Assembly: GCA_014239455.1 (NCBI GenBank)
Contig: JAAZYV010000025.1
Location: forward strand, 18,346 to 82,345
DNA length: 64,000 nt
Direction: 5' to 3'
Origin: Paracoccaceae bacterium
GTDB taxonomy: Bacteria > Pseudomonadota > Alphaproteobacteria > Rhodobacterales > Rhodobacteraceae
The notes below the pieces were generated by a model, which was not told where the DNA came from, searched no databases, and was given only the letters and a program-made list of their open reading frames with translations. A program made the position numbers and the translations under genes. Of this stretch, positions 55,916-63,857 are shown one piece after another. Positions within the stretch are counted from its first letter, which is position 1; each line of letters opens with the position of its first letter.

Positions 55916-56651
55916 AAAGCCTATAATTTTAACTAGGGTCAATGAAGACAATAAAGAATTCATTCAGTCCTTTTTTGAGCTTTATCCTAATATAAATGTT
56001 AATCAATCCTTCAGATTCCTACCCTTGTTTGAAATAGTTTTTGATAGAAAACTTCAAGGAAAATTAGATTTTAATTATTTAATTTGTACTTCGAGGTATG
56101 CCATTCAAGCTATATCTAGTTTTGAAAACGTTGTAAGTAAAAGCATATTTTGTGTTGGCAAATCTACTGCTCTTGCTGCAATGGAGAGGGGTTTTAATAA
56201 AGTTTTTTATCCGGAAGTTGGAAATGCTTCAAACCTAGTAAAACTAATATCATTAAAAGTTGGAGATAAAAACGCCACCCTTCATTATTTAAGAGGTAAA
56301 GAAGTATCTTACGATCTTAAGCTAGAAGTAGAAAAATTTGGCTACAAAGTTCATGAAACGATAGTTTATCGACAAAAGAAACTAAAATTGGCCGGGAAAA
56401 TCAGAAACTTTCTTTCCAGGGAAAACGTAGGAGGAGTAGTTTTTTTTTCTGCCAATGCAGCCAAAAGTTTTTGCGATTACTTTAAAAAATTTCCAGAGGA
56501 CTTCTTGTTTTTTTGTATTAGTGATAGGGTGGCTCAAGAGGTTCTTAAAACTCAGGTACAAGATGATTATAACATTAGGGTAGCGTCTGAACCAACTACA
56601 AAGGAAATCATGAAATTAGTTTATCATGAAGAAGTTGTTAGCCAGCATTAA
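55896..56651 (+). CDS. hemD: Uroporphyrinogen-III synthase
   Basis: A 251-residue protein with the two-domain HemD pattern: PIILTRV at the start, ICTSRYAIQAI, FCVGKSTALAAMERGF, LHYLRGKEVSYDL and the VVFFSANAAKSF block. HemD closes the linear tetrapyrrole and inverts ring D. Sequence conservation is low, as usual; position after hemC confirms it. The start (TTG 55896 or GTG 55899) lies inside hemC. Confidence 0.9.
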   Translation: MVTLSFKKPIILTRVNEDNKEFIQSFFELYPNINVNQSFRFLPLFEIVFDRKLQGKLDFNYLICTSRYAIQAISSFENVVSKSIFCVGKSTALAAMERGFNKVFYPEVGNASNLVKLISLKVGDKNATLHYLRGKEVSYDLKLEVEKFGYKVHETIVYRQKKLKLAGKIRNFLSRENVGGVVFFSANAAKSFCDYFKKFPEDFLFFCISDRVAQEVLKTQVQDDYNIRVASEPTTKEIMKLVYHEEVVSQH

Positions 56652-56671
56652 CTATCTTTAGGAGTCAATAT

Positions 56672-57808
56672 ATGAAAGCTAATAACAACAAGCCTGTTAA
56701 TGGTAGAAGAAAGGTCCAGATGGTAAGAGAGACTGGACCACAAAAAGGTGATGAAAATAGTGACATATCTAAATCACAAACTGGTAGTGATAACCCTGGA
56801 GAAAGAGAAGATTCTTCAAATGTAGAAATGTCTAGTAAGAACAATTTTTACAAGGAATTGAGAAGCAACAAGAAAAATCCCTTAATTATTTTCCTGGGCA
56901 GTTTACTAATGATTGCTGTCGTGCTTTTTTTCTCATTGAGTGTGTGGTTTTATCAAATTATCTTGGGGCATGAAAATAAATTAAAGGAATTGACTCAAAG
57001 GCTGGAAAACATGCCCGCACCAATAAGTAAAGGCCGATTGGGTTTGATAATTAAGAAGTCTAATAAGAGCTTGGAATCCAGGATTAATGCTGATTTGATT
57101 TTACTAGAAGACAAAATTCTAGAAATTAAAAAAGAATTGGGAAGTTTTCCTCAACCAGTGAGTGAAGGAAAAGTTGGCTTAATGTTAGACAGAGGGATCA
57201 AAAAGTTTAGGAAAGATATGGAAGAGAAAGTCAATGGAGTCCTGAGTTCTTTTCAAGGCATAGATCAAACACAGGTTAAAAAAAATGATCTTGATCCCGA
57301 AGTAAGGAGAAAACTCAAAGAATTGAAATCATCTTTGGAAACCTTAACAGGAATCATAGGTCTAGAAATTCTTTCAAAATCTATAACAGAGGAGATTTTA
57401 GATTTAAAGAGGTTGGTCAAAACAGGAAAAAAAACTAGTTTTTCTTCTGAAACTACCCCAGGGAAATTAAGTTCAGACATTGGTTCAAAAGATTTCACCA
57501 TAATAGCGAAGGAATTTTCTGACTATGCTTATAAGGCTATTAAACACGATTTAAAATCTAATAAGAAAGAAGGATTTATTAATTCTATTGTAAACAAATT
57601 CCAATTAGTTTTTGTCCAAAGATCTTTGACACCACAAGAGGGAAATTCGGTCGATGCTATACTATCAAGAGCAGAAGATGCGCTTAATGTGAGAGATTAC
57701 AAAAAGGTGTTAGATGAACTAAACCAATTACCTCAAGGCGCATTAGAAGTAATGATGGAATGGAGAAAAAGTTTTAATAGTTTTTTGAAGAAAAAAGATA
57801 GAGATTAA
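56672..57808 (+). CDS. Alphaproteobacterial Mic60 (mitofilin)-like protein
   Basis: A 378-residue membrane protein: a hydrophilic cytoplasmic N-terminus (1-70), one transmembrane helix (about 71-100, LIIFLGSLLMIAVVLFFSLSVWF), and a long periplasmic region with coiled-coil-like heptads and a small C-terminal mitofilin signature (about 300-375). Alphaproteobacterial Mic60 is encoded between hemD and hemY and shapes inner-membrane curvature. The context and domain plan are strong; sequence identity in this family is low. Confidence 0.82.
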   Translation: MKANNNKPVNGRRKVQMVRETGPQKGDENSDISKSQTGSDNPGEREDSSNVEMSSKNNFYKELRSNKKNPLIIFLGSLLMIAVVLFFSLSVWFYQIILGHENKLKELTQRLENMPAPISKGRLGLIIKKSNKSLESRINADLILLEDKILEIKKELGSFPQPVSEGKVGLMLDRGIKKFRKDMEEKVNGVLSSFQGIDQTQVKKNDLDPEVRRKLKELKSSLETLTGIIGLEILSKSITEEILDLKRLVKTGKKTSFSSETTPGKLSSDIGSKDFTIIAKEFSDYAYKAIKHDLKSNKKEGFINSIVNKFQLVFVQRSLTPQEGNSVDAILSRAEDALNVRDYKKVLDELNQLPQGALEVMMEWRKSFNSFLKKKDRD

Positions 57809-57810
57809 AT

Positions 57811-59289
57811 ATGGTTTTCTCTCTCATTAGAGGTGGTATTATATTGCTTCTGGCAGGGGGGTTAACCTATTTTTTTGTTTATATAGAAAATATTCCAGGT
57901 TTTCTAATTTTTGAAATTAATGAAAAAGAATTAAAACTTTCTTTGATAATTTCAGTGATTCTTCTCGTCTTTTTTGGGTTTCTTTTTTGGCTAAGTTTGA
58001 AAACTTTGGGTTTCCTTTTAGCAGTGGCAGATTTTCTTATGGGAAAAGATACAGCGCTCCAAAGGTTTTTCAAAAAGATTAGATATCGAAAAAGCCAGAA
58101 AGCCTTAAATAGTGCTATTGTTGCTTTAACTGAGAAGGAAAACAAACGAGTTCTTTTAGAAACGGCAAAGGCACGAGCTAATCCTGATTTTGAAAAAATA
58201 GTAAATTTACTTGAAGCCCAAGCTGAAGAGGCCTTGGGTCATCAAGAGAAGGCAGACAAAATATATAAGAAATTGTTGTCAAACAAAGATACGAGGCTGG
58301 TTGCTATTGGGGGGTTAATTCGGTCAAGGCTTGAAAGTGGTGACATGAATGTAGCATCGCAGCTTGCTGAAAAAGCTGTTCTATTAAAACCCAAGAGTCT
58401 TCAGGCTTTGAACACACTTTTTAAGATTCAATGTGATCTTGAAAATTGGGCTGGCGCAAGAAAGACATTAGTTTCTCAGCAAAATATAGAGAAGAACACG
58501 AGGGAAATTAGATTGAGGCAGGAGGCATTAATATTATATGCTGATGCCAAACAAAAAAAATCTGAAGGAGACGTTCCCTTAGCATTAGAGAAAATAAGGG
58601 AATCAGTAAGGAAAAGTCCTAGTTTGGTGCCAGCTGTTTGTCAGGCAAGTGAGCTCGAAAAAATATCTGGTAAAATCAAGAATGCTGAGAAATTGCTTAA
58701 AGCATGTTGGAGGATTGAACCTCATCCAGATTTAGCAAAATCTTTTGCAGTACTTTTACCAGATGAAACACCATCTGAGAGGTTCAAGAGATTTAAAGTA
58801 CTTTTTAATAATTTAAATAACAACAATATTGTAAAGGTAACGAAGGCAGAGCTTTTATTAGCAGCGGAGGATTTTCCTGCAGCGAGGAGGATCCTGGTCA
58901 AGCTGATAAATGAAAAACCCGATAGTCAAACCTTTATATTAATGGCAGCAATTGAAAAAGGATCAGGTGCTTCAGAAGAAATAATTCAAGGTTGGCTATC
59001 CAAAGCTTTTTCAGCATCAAGGCCTCCAGTTTGGTTTTGTAATTCTTGTAATAATGTGAGTGATTGGAGTCCTTTTTGCCATAAATGCCGTGGTTTCGAT
59101 ACTTATGTTTGGGGTTTACCTGAAACCAACAAGATTTTCTCTGAAAGTGATGCCCTTTTACCAATGATTATTGGAAAATCAGAAACAGAACCCACTTATT
59201 CTCCTGATGAAGAGATTATTTCAAATGATGAAAAGCCGGAAATGTCAAAAGATCAAGAAAACAAGAATGATGTTTATAAGAATGAATAA
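57811..59289 (+). CDS. HemY-like TPR membrane protein
   Basis: A 492-residue protein of the HemY_N family. Two transmembrane helices are at residues about 6-23 and 43-70, followed by tetratricopeptide-like repeats and a C-terminal zinc-ribbon-like motif CNSCN...CHKC (about 412-433) that is common in the alphaproteobacterial version. Despite the name it is not protoporphyrinogen oxidase; it is probably a scaffold linked to haem synthesis. It starts two bases after the mic60-like gene. Confidence 0.87.
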   Translation: MVFSLIRGGIILLLAGGLTYFFVYIENIPGFLIFEINEKELKLSLIISVILLVFFGFLFWLSLKTLGFLLAVADFLMGKDTALQRFFKKIRYRKSQKALNSAIVALTEKENKRVLLETAKARANPDFEKIVNLLEAQAEEALGHQEKADKIYKKLLSNKDTRLVAIGGLIRSRLESGDMNVASQLAEKAVLLKPKSLQALNTLFKIQCDLENWAGARKTLVSQQNIEKNTREIRLRQEALILYADAKQKKSEGDVPLALEKIRESVRKSPSLVPAVCQASELEKISGKIKNAEKLLKACWRIEPHPDLAKSFAVLLPDETPSERFKRFKVLFNNLNNNNIVKVTKAELLLAAEDFPAARRILVKLINEKPDSQTFILMAAIEKGSGASEEIIQGWLSKAFSASRPPVWFCNSCNNVSDWSPFCHKCRGFDTYVWGLPETNKIFSESDALLPMIIGKSETEPTYSPDEEIISNDEKPEMSKDQENKNDVYKNE

Positions 59290-59297
59290 AAGAAAAT

Positions 59298-60119
59298 TCA
59301 TTCAAATATTTCAGGACCTGTTGCAACATGTATTCCGCCATCCAGGGGTAAAATGGCTCCAGTGACATAACTACCACCTGGTCCACAGAGAAATAAAATA
59401 GAGCTTTTAATATCATTGGGATTGCCTATCCTACCGATAGGAACATTTTTCGAAACTTTGCGTTCTTTTTCTTTGTTACCCACGGCAAACTCAGTCATCC
59501 GAGATAAAAAAGGCCCTGGTGCAAGCGCGTTAACGGTAATTTTTTGTCTGGCTAATTCCTTTGCAAGTATTCTGGTGATTTGATGCACTGCAGCTTTTGA
59601 TGCAGAATAAGAATAGGGACCATCAGCTAAAGCTGCTGTACCCATTACCGATCCAATATTAATTATTCTTGATGGGTAGGCCAGGGTAGCTTTCGATGCA
59701 AGCTTGGGCAACAAGGATTGAGTTAAATGGAAAAGGCCTGTCACATTTACTGTCATAACTTTGTCCCAAGCATGGTACGGAAATTTTCCTAACGGGGCGC
59801 CCCAGGAGATGCCTGAGTTGTTGATCAAAATATCTAAGTGTTCTTCTTTCTTTTCAAAATGCTTAACTAGCTTTTCTATTCCCACTTCTGAACTTAAATC
59901 AGAGCAAAAATATTCAACTTTATGTCTTGGTTTTTTAGCATTTATTTCAATTGAAGCCTTTTCAATTACTTCTAGTTTTCTACTTGTTATATAGACCTTC
60001 GATCCTGAAAAAGCGAGAACTTCAGTGATTATTTTACCAATTCCACTGCCTCCGCCAGTGATTATAGCTATTTTATCTTCGACATTAAAAAGCTCGTTTA
60101 TTATGTTCTTTTTTTTCAT
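59298..60119 (-). CDS. SDR family oxidoreductase
   Basis: A 273-residue classical short-chain dehydrogenase. The NAD(P)-binding GGGSGIGK lies near residues 21-28, NNSG near 107, and the catalytic Ser and Tyr-x-x-x-Lys pair in YSASKAAVH; LDGGIHVATG is near the C-terminus. It resembles the RhlG-type SDR group, but substrate cannot be assigned. It converges with the hemY-like gene and lies downstream of an AEC permease on the same strand. Confidence 0.85.
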   Translation of the reverse strand: MKKKNIINELFNVEDKIAIITGGGSGIGKIITEVLAFSGSKVYITSRKLEVIEKASIEINAKKPRHKVEYFCSDLSSEVGIEKLVKHFEKKEEHLDILINNSGISWGAPLGKFPYHAWDKVMTVNVTGLFHLTQSLLPKLASKATLAYPSRIINIGSVMGTAALADGPYSYSASKAAVHQITRILAKELARQKITVNALAPGPFLSRMTEFAVGNKEKERKVSKNVPIGRIGNPNDIKSSILFLCGPGGSYVTGAILPLDGGIHVATGPEIFE

Positions 60120-60138
60120 CTTAAAACCTTACTTTCTA

Positions 60139-61074
60139 CTAAGTGATATTCAACACAAAATATAGTGCAATAGGGAGGGTGAATGTTGAGAGGATTGTTG
60201 TAAGAACTATGGAATTTGCACTTTCTGTTTTGAAGACTCCATAATATTCAGCAAGAACAAAAACATTAGCAGCAACAGGTAAAGATGCACATAATATAGC
60301 AGTTTGAAGCCACACAGTTTTTTCTGTTGGCCATAGAAAAAATATTAAAGCTATAAGACATGGGTGCAATATTAATTTACCAACTGAAATTATGGCTAAA
60401 TCTATCTTTTGATGTGTTGGAAATCTCAAAGTTATCGAGGCACCCAATGCAATTAATGCTACTGGTGCAGCTGCACCAGCAACTGTTTCAATAAATACTT
60501 CCACCGGTGATGCAATATTGATCCTTAATTGAGAAAAGAACATGCCAATGCAAACAGCTACCAGTAATGGTTGGGAGATTATCCTTCTCACCAGTTTATA
60601 GATCAAATCAATGAAGAATGTTTTTTGTTCGGAAATAGCGATGAAGAAAGAAGAACAGGTCAATAGCACTATAGTGTCTACCAACAAAATAAATGCTAAG
60701 GGTAGTGCGGCTTCAGGACCAAAAGCAACCAAAGACATTGGAATACCTATATAACCATAATTGGGATAAGAAATGTTTAAACCCATAATGGTAATTTCCG
60801 ACAGGTTTTTATTGAAGATTTTACCTGATAAGACGGTAATGAGTATAAGTAGAATTGTTGCAGTTTCGTAACAAAAAAGAAAATCAAAATCAAAAGAATC
60901 AGTCGAGTAGGTTTTAGCAATATTGGAGAATAACATGGTGGGCATAAGGATATAAAATGCAAATCGGGATAAGAAAATAGTTTTCTTTTCATCCAAGAAC
61001 TTTATAGACTTGAGAATTGTACCAAGAAATATAAGAGCAAAAAAAGGTGCTGTGATTTCAATTACTTGTTGCAT
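60139..61074 (-). CDS. AEC family transporter
   Basis: A 311-residue integral membrane protein with about ten hydrophobic segments. FFALIFLGTILK at the start, NISYPNYGYIGIPM in the middle and PVALIALGASI are typical of the auxin efflux carrier (AEC) family. Bacterial members move malate, malonate or other organic acids; the substrate here is unknown. It may be cotranscribed with the SDR gene 19 bases downstream. Confidence 0.88.
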   Translation of the reverse strand: MQQVIEITAPFFALIFLGTILKSIKFLDEKKTIFLSRFAFYILMPTMLFSNIAKTYSTDSFDFDFLFCYETATILLILITVLSGKIFNKNLSEITIMGLNISYPNYGYIGIPMSLVAFGPEAALPLAFILLVDTIVLLTCSSFFIAISEQKTFFIDLIYKLVRRIISQPLLVAVCIGMFFSQLRINIASPVEVFIETVAGAAAPVALIALGASITLRFPTHQKIDLAIISVGKLILHPCLIALIFFLWPTEKTVWLQTAILCASLPVAANVFVLAEYYGVFKTESANSIVLTTILSTFTLPIALYFVLNIT

Positions 61075-61210
61075 ATTTGGCTGCTTTTGAAACAGAAATT
61101 TAAATTAAAATACTGTTAAATTTAAATTTTAAGTGGAAATCTTTAGATAATAAAGCTATGCACTCCTTAACATAAAGTAAATTACAAAGTCTAAAAAACT
61201 GTCGCATTAT

Positions 61211-61696
61211 ATGTCTTTATATAGAAAAACTATCACTTTAACTTTTATAGGAATCCTATCTTTTTATAATGGATTTTCTGAATCTGTTGCAGAAGAATTA
61301 CCTAAATCTTTGACAGATTTATTTAGACCTCACTGGCCATACAAAGCTTTTTGGGCTATTCCTGGGATAGATTATTTAAAACCGCGGCTGGTTTTAAAAA
61401 CAAATTCAGAAGGTAGAATTATCGGAAGGAGTAGATGTCTAGAAATAGATAACCTCGAGCAGATCAGAATTTTTGACCCTTTAGCAAAAATAACCAATGA
61501 ACAACTTCACAGAGTAGCTTGCAAATCAATGAAGAAGGCTATTAAGAAGATAGATTACTTGCCGATCTTTGTAATTCTTGAGTCTGATGAAGAGATACTA
61601 CTAAAATTTGATTTTTCTGAAGGTATAGTAAGTTCATCAAAAAGAGTCATTGAACGGATTCAAGTAGAACCAGAAAATTCTGAAAATTCTGGATAA
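61211..61696 (+). CDS. Orphan secreted protein, unknown function
   Basis: A 161-residue protein I do not recognise. It has a signal-like N-terminus (basic RK, hydrophobic TLTFIGILSFYNGF, cleavage probably near SVAEE, residues 22-27), then FRPHWPYKAFWAIPGIDYLKPRLVL, two cysteines (about 76 and 101) and a mixed alpha/beta remainder with an acidic tail. No membrane segment follows the signal, so it is probably periplasmic; the two cysteines could pair. It stands alone just upstream of tRNA-Thr, with 136 bases of AT-rich sequence before it. Confidence 0.6.
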   Translation: MSLYRKTITLTFIGILSFYNGFSESVAEELPKSLTDLFRPHWPYKAFWAIPGIDYLKPRLVLKTNSEGRIIGRSRCLEIDNLEQIRIFDPLAKITNEQLHRVACKSMKKAIKKIDYLPIFVILESDEEILLKFDFSEGIVSSSKRVIERIQVEPENSENSG

Positions 61697-61726
61697 AGTT
61701 TACACAAGCCTGTAATCTGAAAAAAT

Positions 61727-61802
61727 GCCGGTGTAGCTCAGCTGGTAGAGCACATCATTCGTAATGATGGGGTCGTAGGTTCAAGTCCTATCACCGGCAC
61801 CA
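61727..61802 (+). tRNA. tRNA-Thr (anticodon CGU)
   Basis: A 76-base cloverleaf: acceptor GCCGGTG pairing with CACCGGC, D arm GCTC/GAGC, anticodon stem CATCA/TGATG around TTCGTAA (anticodon CGT, reading ACG), T arm CCTAT/GTAGG with loop TTCAAGT, discriminator A and an encoded CCA. A tyrosine recombinase gene starts 58 bases downstream, so the tRNA 3' end is a likely attachment site for an integrated element. No second copy of the 3' end was found in the rest of the window. Confidence 0.97.
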
Positions 61803-61859
61803 GCTTTCTAAAGTTATCCCATTGAAATTCCTTCAATTTTATCATTGGAGGCAATTATC

Positions 61860-62957
61860 ATGTCACACATTCCGTACACAATCTACCGATCAGGGACCTA
61901 TTATTACAATCGCCGTGTGCCAAAGCATGCAGTAAAAGCCTATGGTTCTTTCATCAGGCACGCTCTATCACAATGCCCAGACGAAACTATAAAATATGCA
62001 AACCGTGTGACAAGTGCGCTTGAAAGTTCTTGGTGTTCTCAAGAAAAAGTTAACCCCATAGATGTTCCAGCTATCATAAAAAGTTTTAAACCACGATCCC
62101 CCCGTCTTTCCGAAATGGCAGATGAATACTTATCCCTTCGCCAGATAGATGAAGTACCCCCTCGCGTTGCCTTAAAGGTCTTTATGTCCTTAGCTGGGAA
62201 TCGAGACGTCAGAGAATATGAAAGAGAAGATGCCAAGGTTTTTGTTCATCATCTTACTCTTAGAGGAAACAAAACAGCTACTATTAGAAGACGTATCAAT
62301 AGTCTATCAGCTATTATTAATTATGCTTATCACGAATTAGATTTAGATAAGCGTAATCCTTTTAGCCGATTGATAATACCAAATGAGGGTTCTGATTTTA
62401 AGAAGAGGGGTACATTTTCGCATGAACAGTTAAGATGGGGTTACATGGAAGCGATCAGGTCTCAAAACACTACAAAACTCCTGATGCCTCTTCTAGGTGA
62501 GACAGGTTGTCGATTATCTGAGATCGTAGGGTTAGAGCTTGAAGATATTGATATGAAGCAAGAGTTCATCCACATCAGACCCAATTCAATTAGAACACTG
62601 AAAACGAGAAACAGTAAAAGAACCTTGCCATTAGTTGGTTATGCGAAATTAGCAATGAAGTTAGTCTTACATCATGCTGATCAGCAATATCTTTTCCCAA
62701 GATATATTAAAGGTGGACAATGCAAAGCTGATTTTGCTTCAGCAGCACTGAACAACTGGCTCAAAAAAACTTTTAATGGTCTCACTGGCCATTGCCTTAG
62801 ACACACCATGAGAGACCGACTGAGAGCTGTGGAATGTCCCCTTGAGTTAATAGACCAAATTGGTGGCTGGAATGCTGTATCTTCTGCTGGATCAAGATAT
62901 GGAAACGGATATTCTTTGGCTACCTTGACACTAACGCTTTCTAAGGTGCAAATTTAA
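61860..62957 (+). CDS. Tyrosine recombinase / integrase
   Basis: A protein of about 365 residues. The N-terminal DUF6538-like arm (SHIPYTIYRSGTYYYNRR) is followed by a SAM-like core-binding domain and the catalytic domain: Arg in ETGCRLSE (about residue 218), HCLRHT (His about 311, Arg about 314) and a C-terminal tyrosine in GSRYGNGY (about 347 or 351). The ATG has GGAGG eight bases upstream. It reads away from tRNA-Thr, the usual layout of island integrases. Its coding sequence looks less AT-rich than its neighbours, a sign of transfer. All catalytic residues are present, so it may be active. Confidence 0.92.
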   Translation: MSHIPYTIYRSGTYYYNRRVPKHAVKAYGSFIRHALSQCPDETIKYANRVTSALESSWCSQEKVNPIDVPAIIKSFKPRSPRLSEMADEYLSLRQIDEVPPRVALKVFMSLAGNRDVREYEREDAKVFVHHLTLRGNKTATIRRRINSLSAIINYAYHELDLDKRNPFSRLIIPNEGSDFKKRGTFSHEQLRWGYMEAIRSQNTTKLLMPLLGETGCRLSEIVGLELEDIDMKQEFIHIRPNSIRTLKTRNSKRTLPLVGYAKLAMKLVLHHADQQYLFPRYIKGGQCKADFASAALNNWLKKTFNGLTGHCLRHTMRDRLRAVECPLELIDQIGGWNAVSSAGSRYGNGYSLATLTLTLSKVQI

Positions 62958-62960
62958 TTC

Positions 62961-63539
62961 ATGACCTATAAAACTTTAGATTATTGGCAAAAAAGATATA
63001 AAGAACTTCTTTCTATTTTGGAGAAATTGCAAAATGAAACAAGAAGTGAATGGTCTCAAGATGGAAGTAATTTTTATTATGAAGAATGGAGTGTTCATAA
63101 AGGGAAAGACATAGACGTTAAGCAGTTAGATGAAAACTTGCCACTTGATTTCATAGCTTTTTTGAGTGTTTTTGGAGCGGATGGTCAAATCGGTACTTCA
63201 GGTATGGCACTAATTGGTTTTGACATACCTTCAAATTATAAAAAAAGTGAAATATTCAATATATATTATTCTAATCACATCTCAGATGATGACAAAGATG
63301 AAATATTTGATACTACTGAAATTAAATTAAATGATATTTTATGGTTTGGCTACACTGCTATTCCTTTTAATATTATTGGTTTTAATAAAAGTAGCTTACC
63401 TTACAAAGTAATAAGCAATTATCATGCTGAAGAAACGTTTGATGAATTGATTTGTAGTCTTCTCAATGAAAGACGGGAGTTTTGTACTTTTTCTAAAGAA
63501 TTAAATGATTGGTTAAAGCATAGAGAAAACCATGACTAA
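62961..63539 (+). CDS. SMI1/KNR4 (SUKH)-like protein
   Basis: A 192-residue acidic cytoplasmic protein. LDENLPLDFIAFLSVFGADGQ (the LP-x-DF-x-x-FL pattern) followed by beta strands and ILWFGYTAIPFNIIGFN resembles the SUKH superfamily. Many SUKH proteins are immunity proteins against polymorphic toxins; others have housekeeping or phage-related roles. No toxin gene is visible beside it. It begins three bases after the integrase stop and is presumably island cargo. Confidence 0.5.
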   Translation: MTYKTLDYWQKRYKELLSILEKLQNETRSEWSQDGSNFYYEEWSVHKGKDIDVKQLDENLPLDFIAFLSVFGADGQIGTSGMALIGFDIPSNYKKSEIFNIYYSNHISDDDKDEIFDTTEIKLNDILWFGYTAIPFNIIGFNKSSLPYKVISNYHAEETFDELICSLLNERREFCTFSKELNDWLKHRENHD

Positions 63540-63684
63540 TACAACAGAGCAGAAAATATTAAATGCTTTATCAAAAAGTAATGAGCCAATTTGTTTAAGT
63601 TATACGAAGCAAATAAAATCTTTAGGATTTACAAGAAAAGATTTTAATACCAAAAGGAAGAGTTTTAGAGACAAAATTAATTAG
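63532..63684 (+). CDS. Small hypothetical protein (50 residues)
   Basis: An ATG within the last codons of the SUKH-like gene (ATGACTAA overlap) opens a 50-codon frame, MTNTTEQKILNALSKSN..., that ends at TAG. The overlap and the helix-like, basic composition suggest a coupled small gene. No homologue is recognised. A second open stretch in another frame starts before its end, so it may instead be the first part of a frameshifted gene. Confidence 0.35.
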   Translation: MTNTTEQKILNALSKSNEPICLSYTKQIKSLGFTRKDFNTKRKSFRDKIN

Positions 63685-63805
63685 GTTTGCAATCACACAT
63701 TGGTGTCATACCACGGTTACAGAAAAAGAATTAAAAACACTTAATAGGGAGGATATTGATGTTATTGCAAATGCATTTCGTCAATCATTACTCCAATCGA
63801 TTTGA
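63626..63805 (+). pseudogene. Possible frameshifted remnant
   Basis: A 59-codon open stretch without a plausible start codon (contains ETKLIRFAITHWCHTTV and LNREDIDVIANAF), ending at TGA. It overlaps the end of the 50-residue ORF in a different frame, as expected if one gene had been split by an indel near 63640-63660. I recognise no family. It ends before an inverted repeat with a T-run. Confidence 0.22.
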
Positions 63806-63813
63806 ATTCAATC

Positions 63814-63856
63814 AAAATTGGAAATCAGTTACTAAATTTTAATTCCAATTTTTTTT
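63814..63856. terminator. Inverted repeat with T-run, candidate terminator
   Basis: AAAATTGGAA (63814-63823) and TTCCAATTTT (63843-63852) pair perfectly over ten bases across a 19-base loop; on the + strand the second arm runs into eight T residues. It separates the rightward remnants from the leftward RNase E/G fragment and could end transcripts from both sides. The stem is AT-rich and the loop long, so strength would be modest. Confidence 0.42.
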
Positions 63857-63857
63857 A

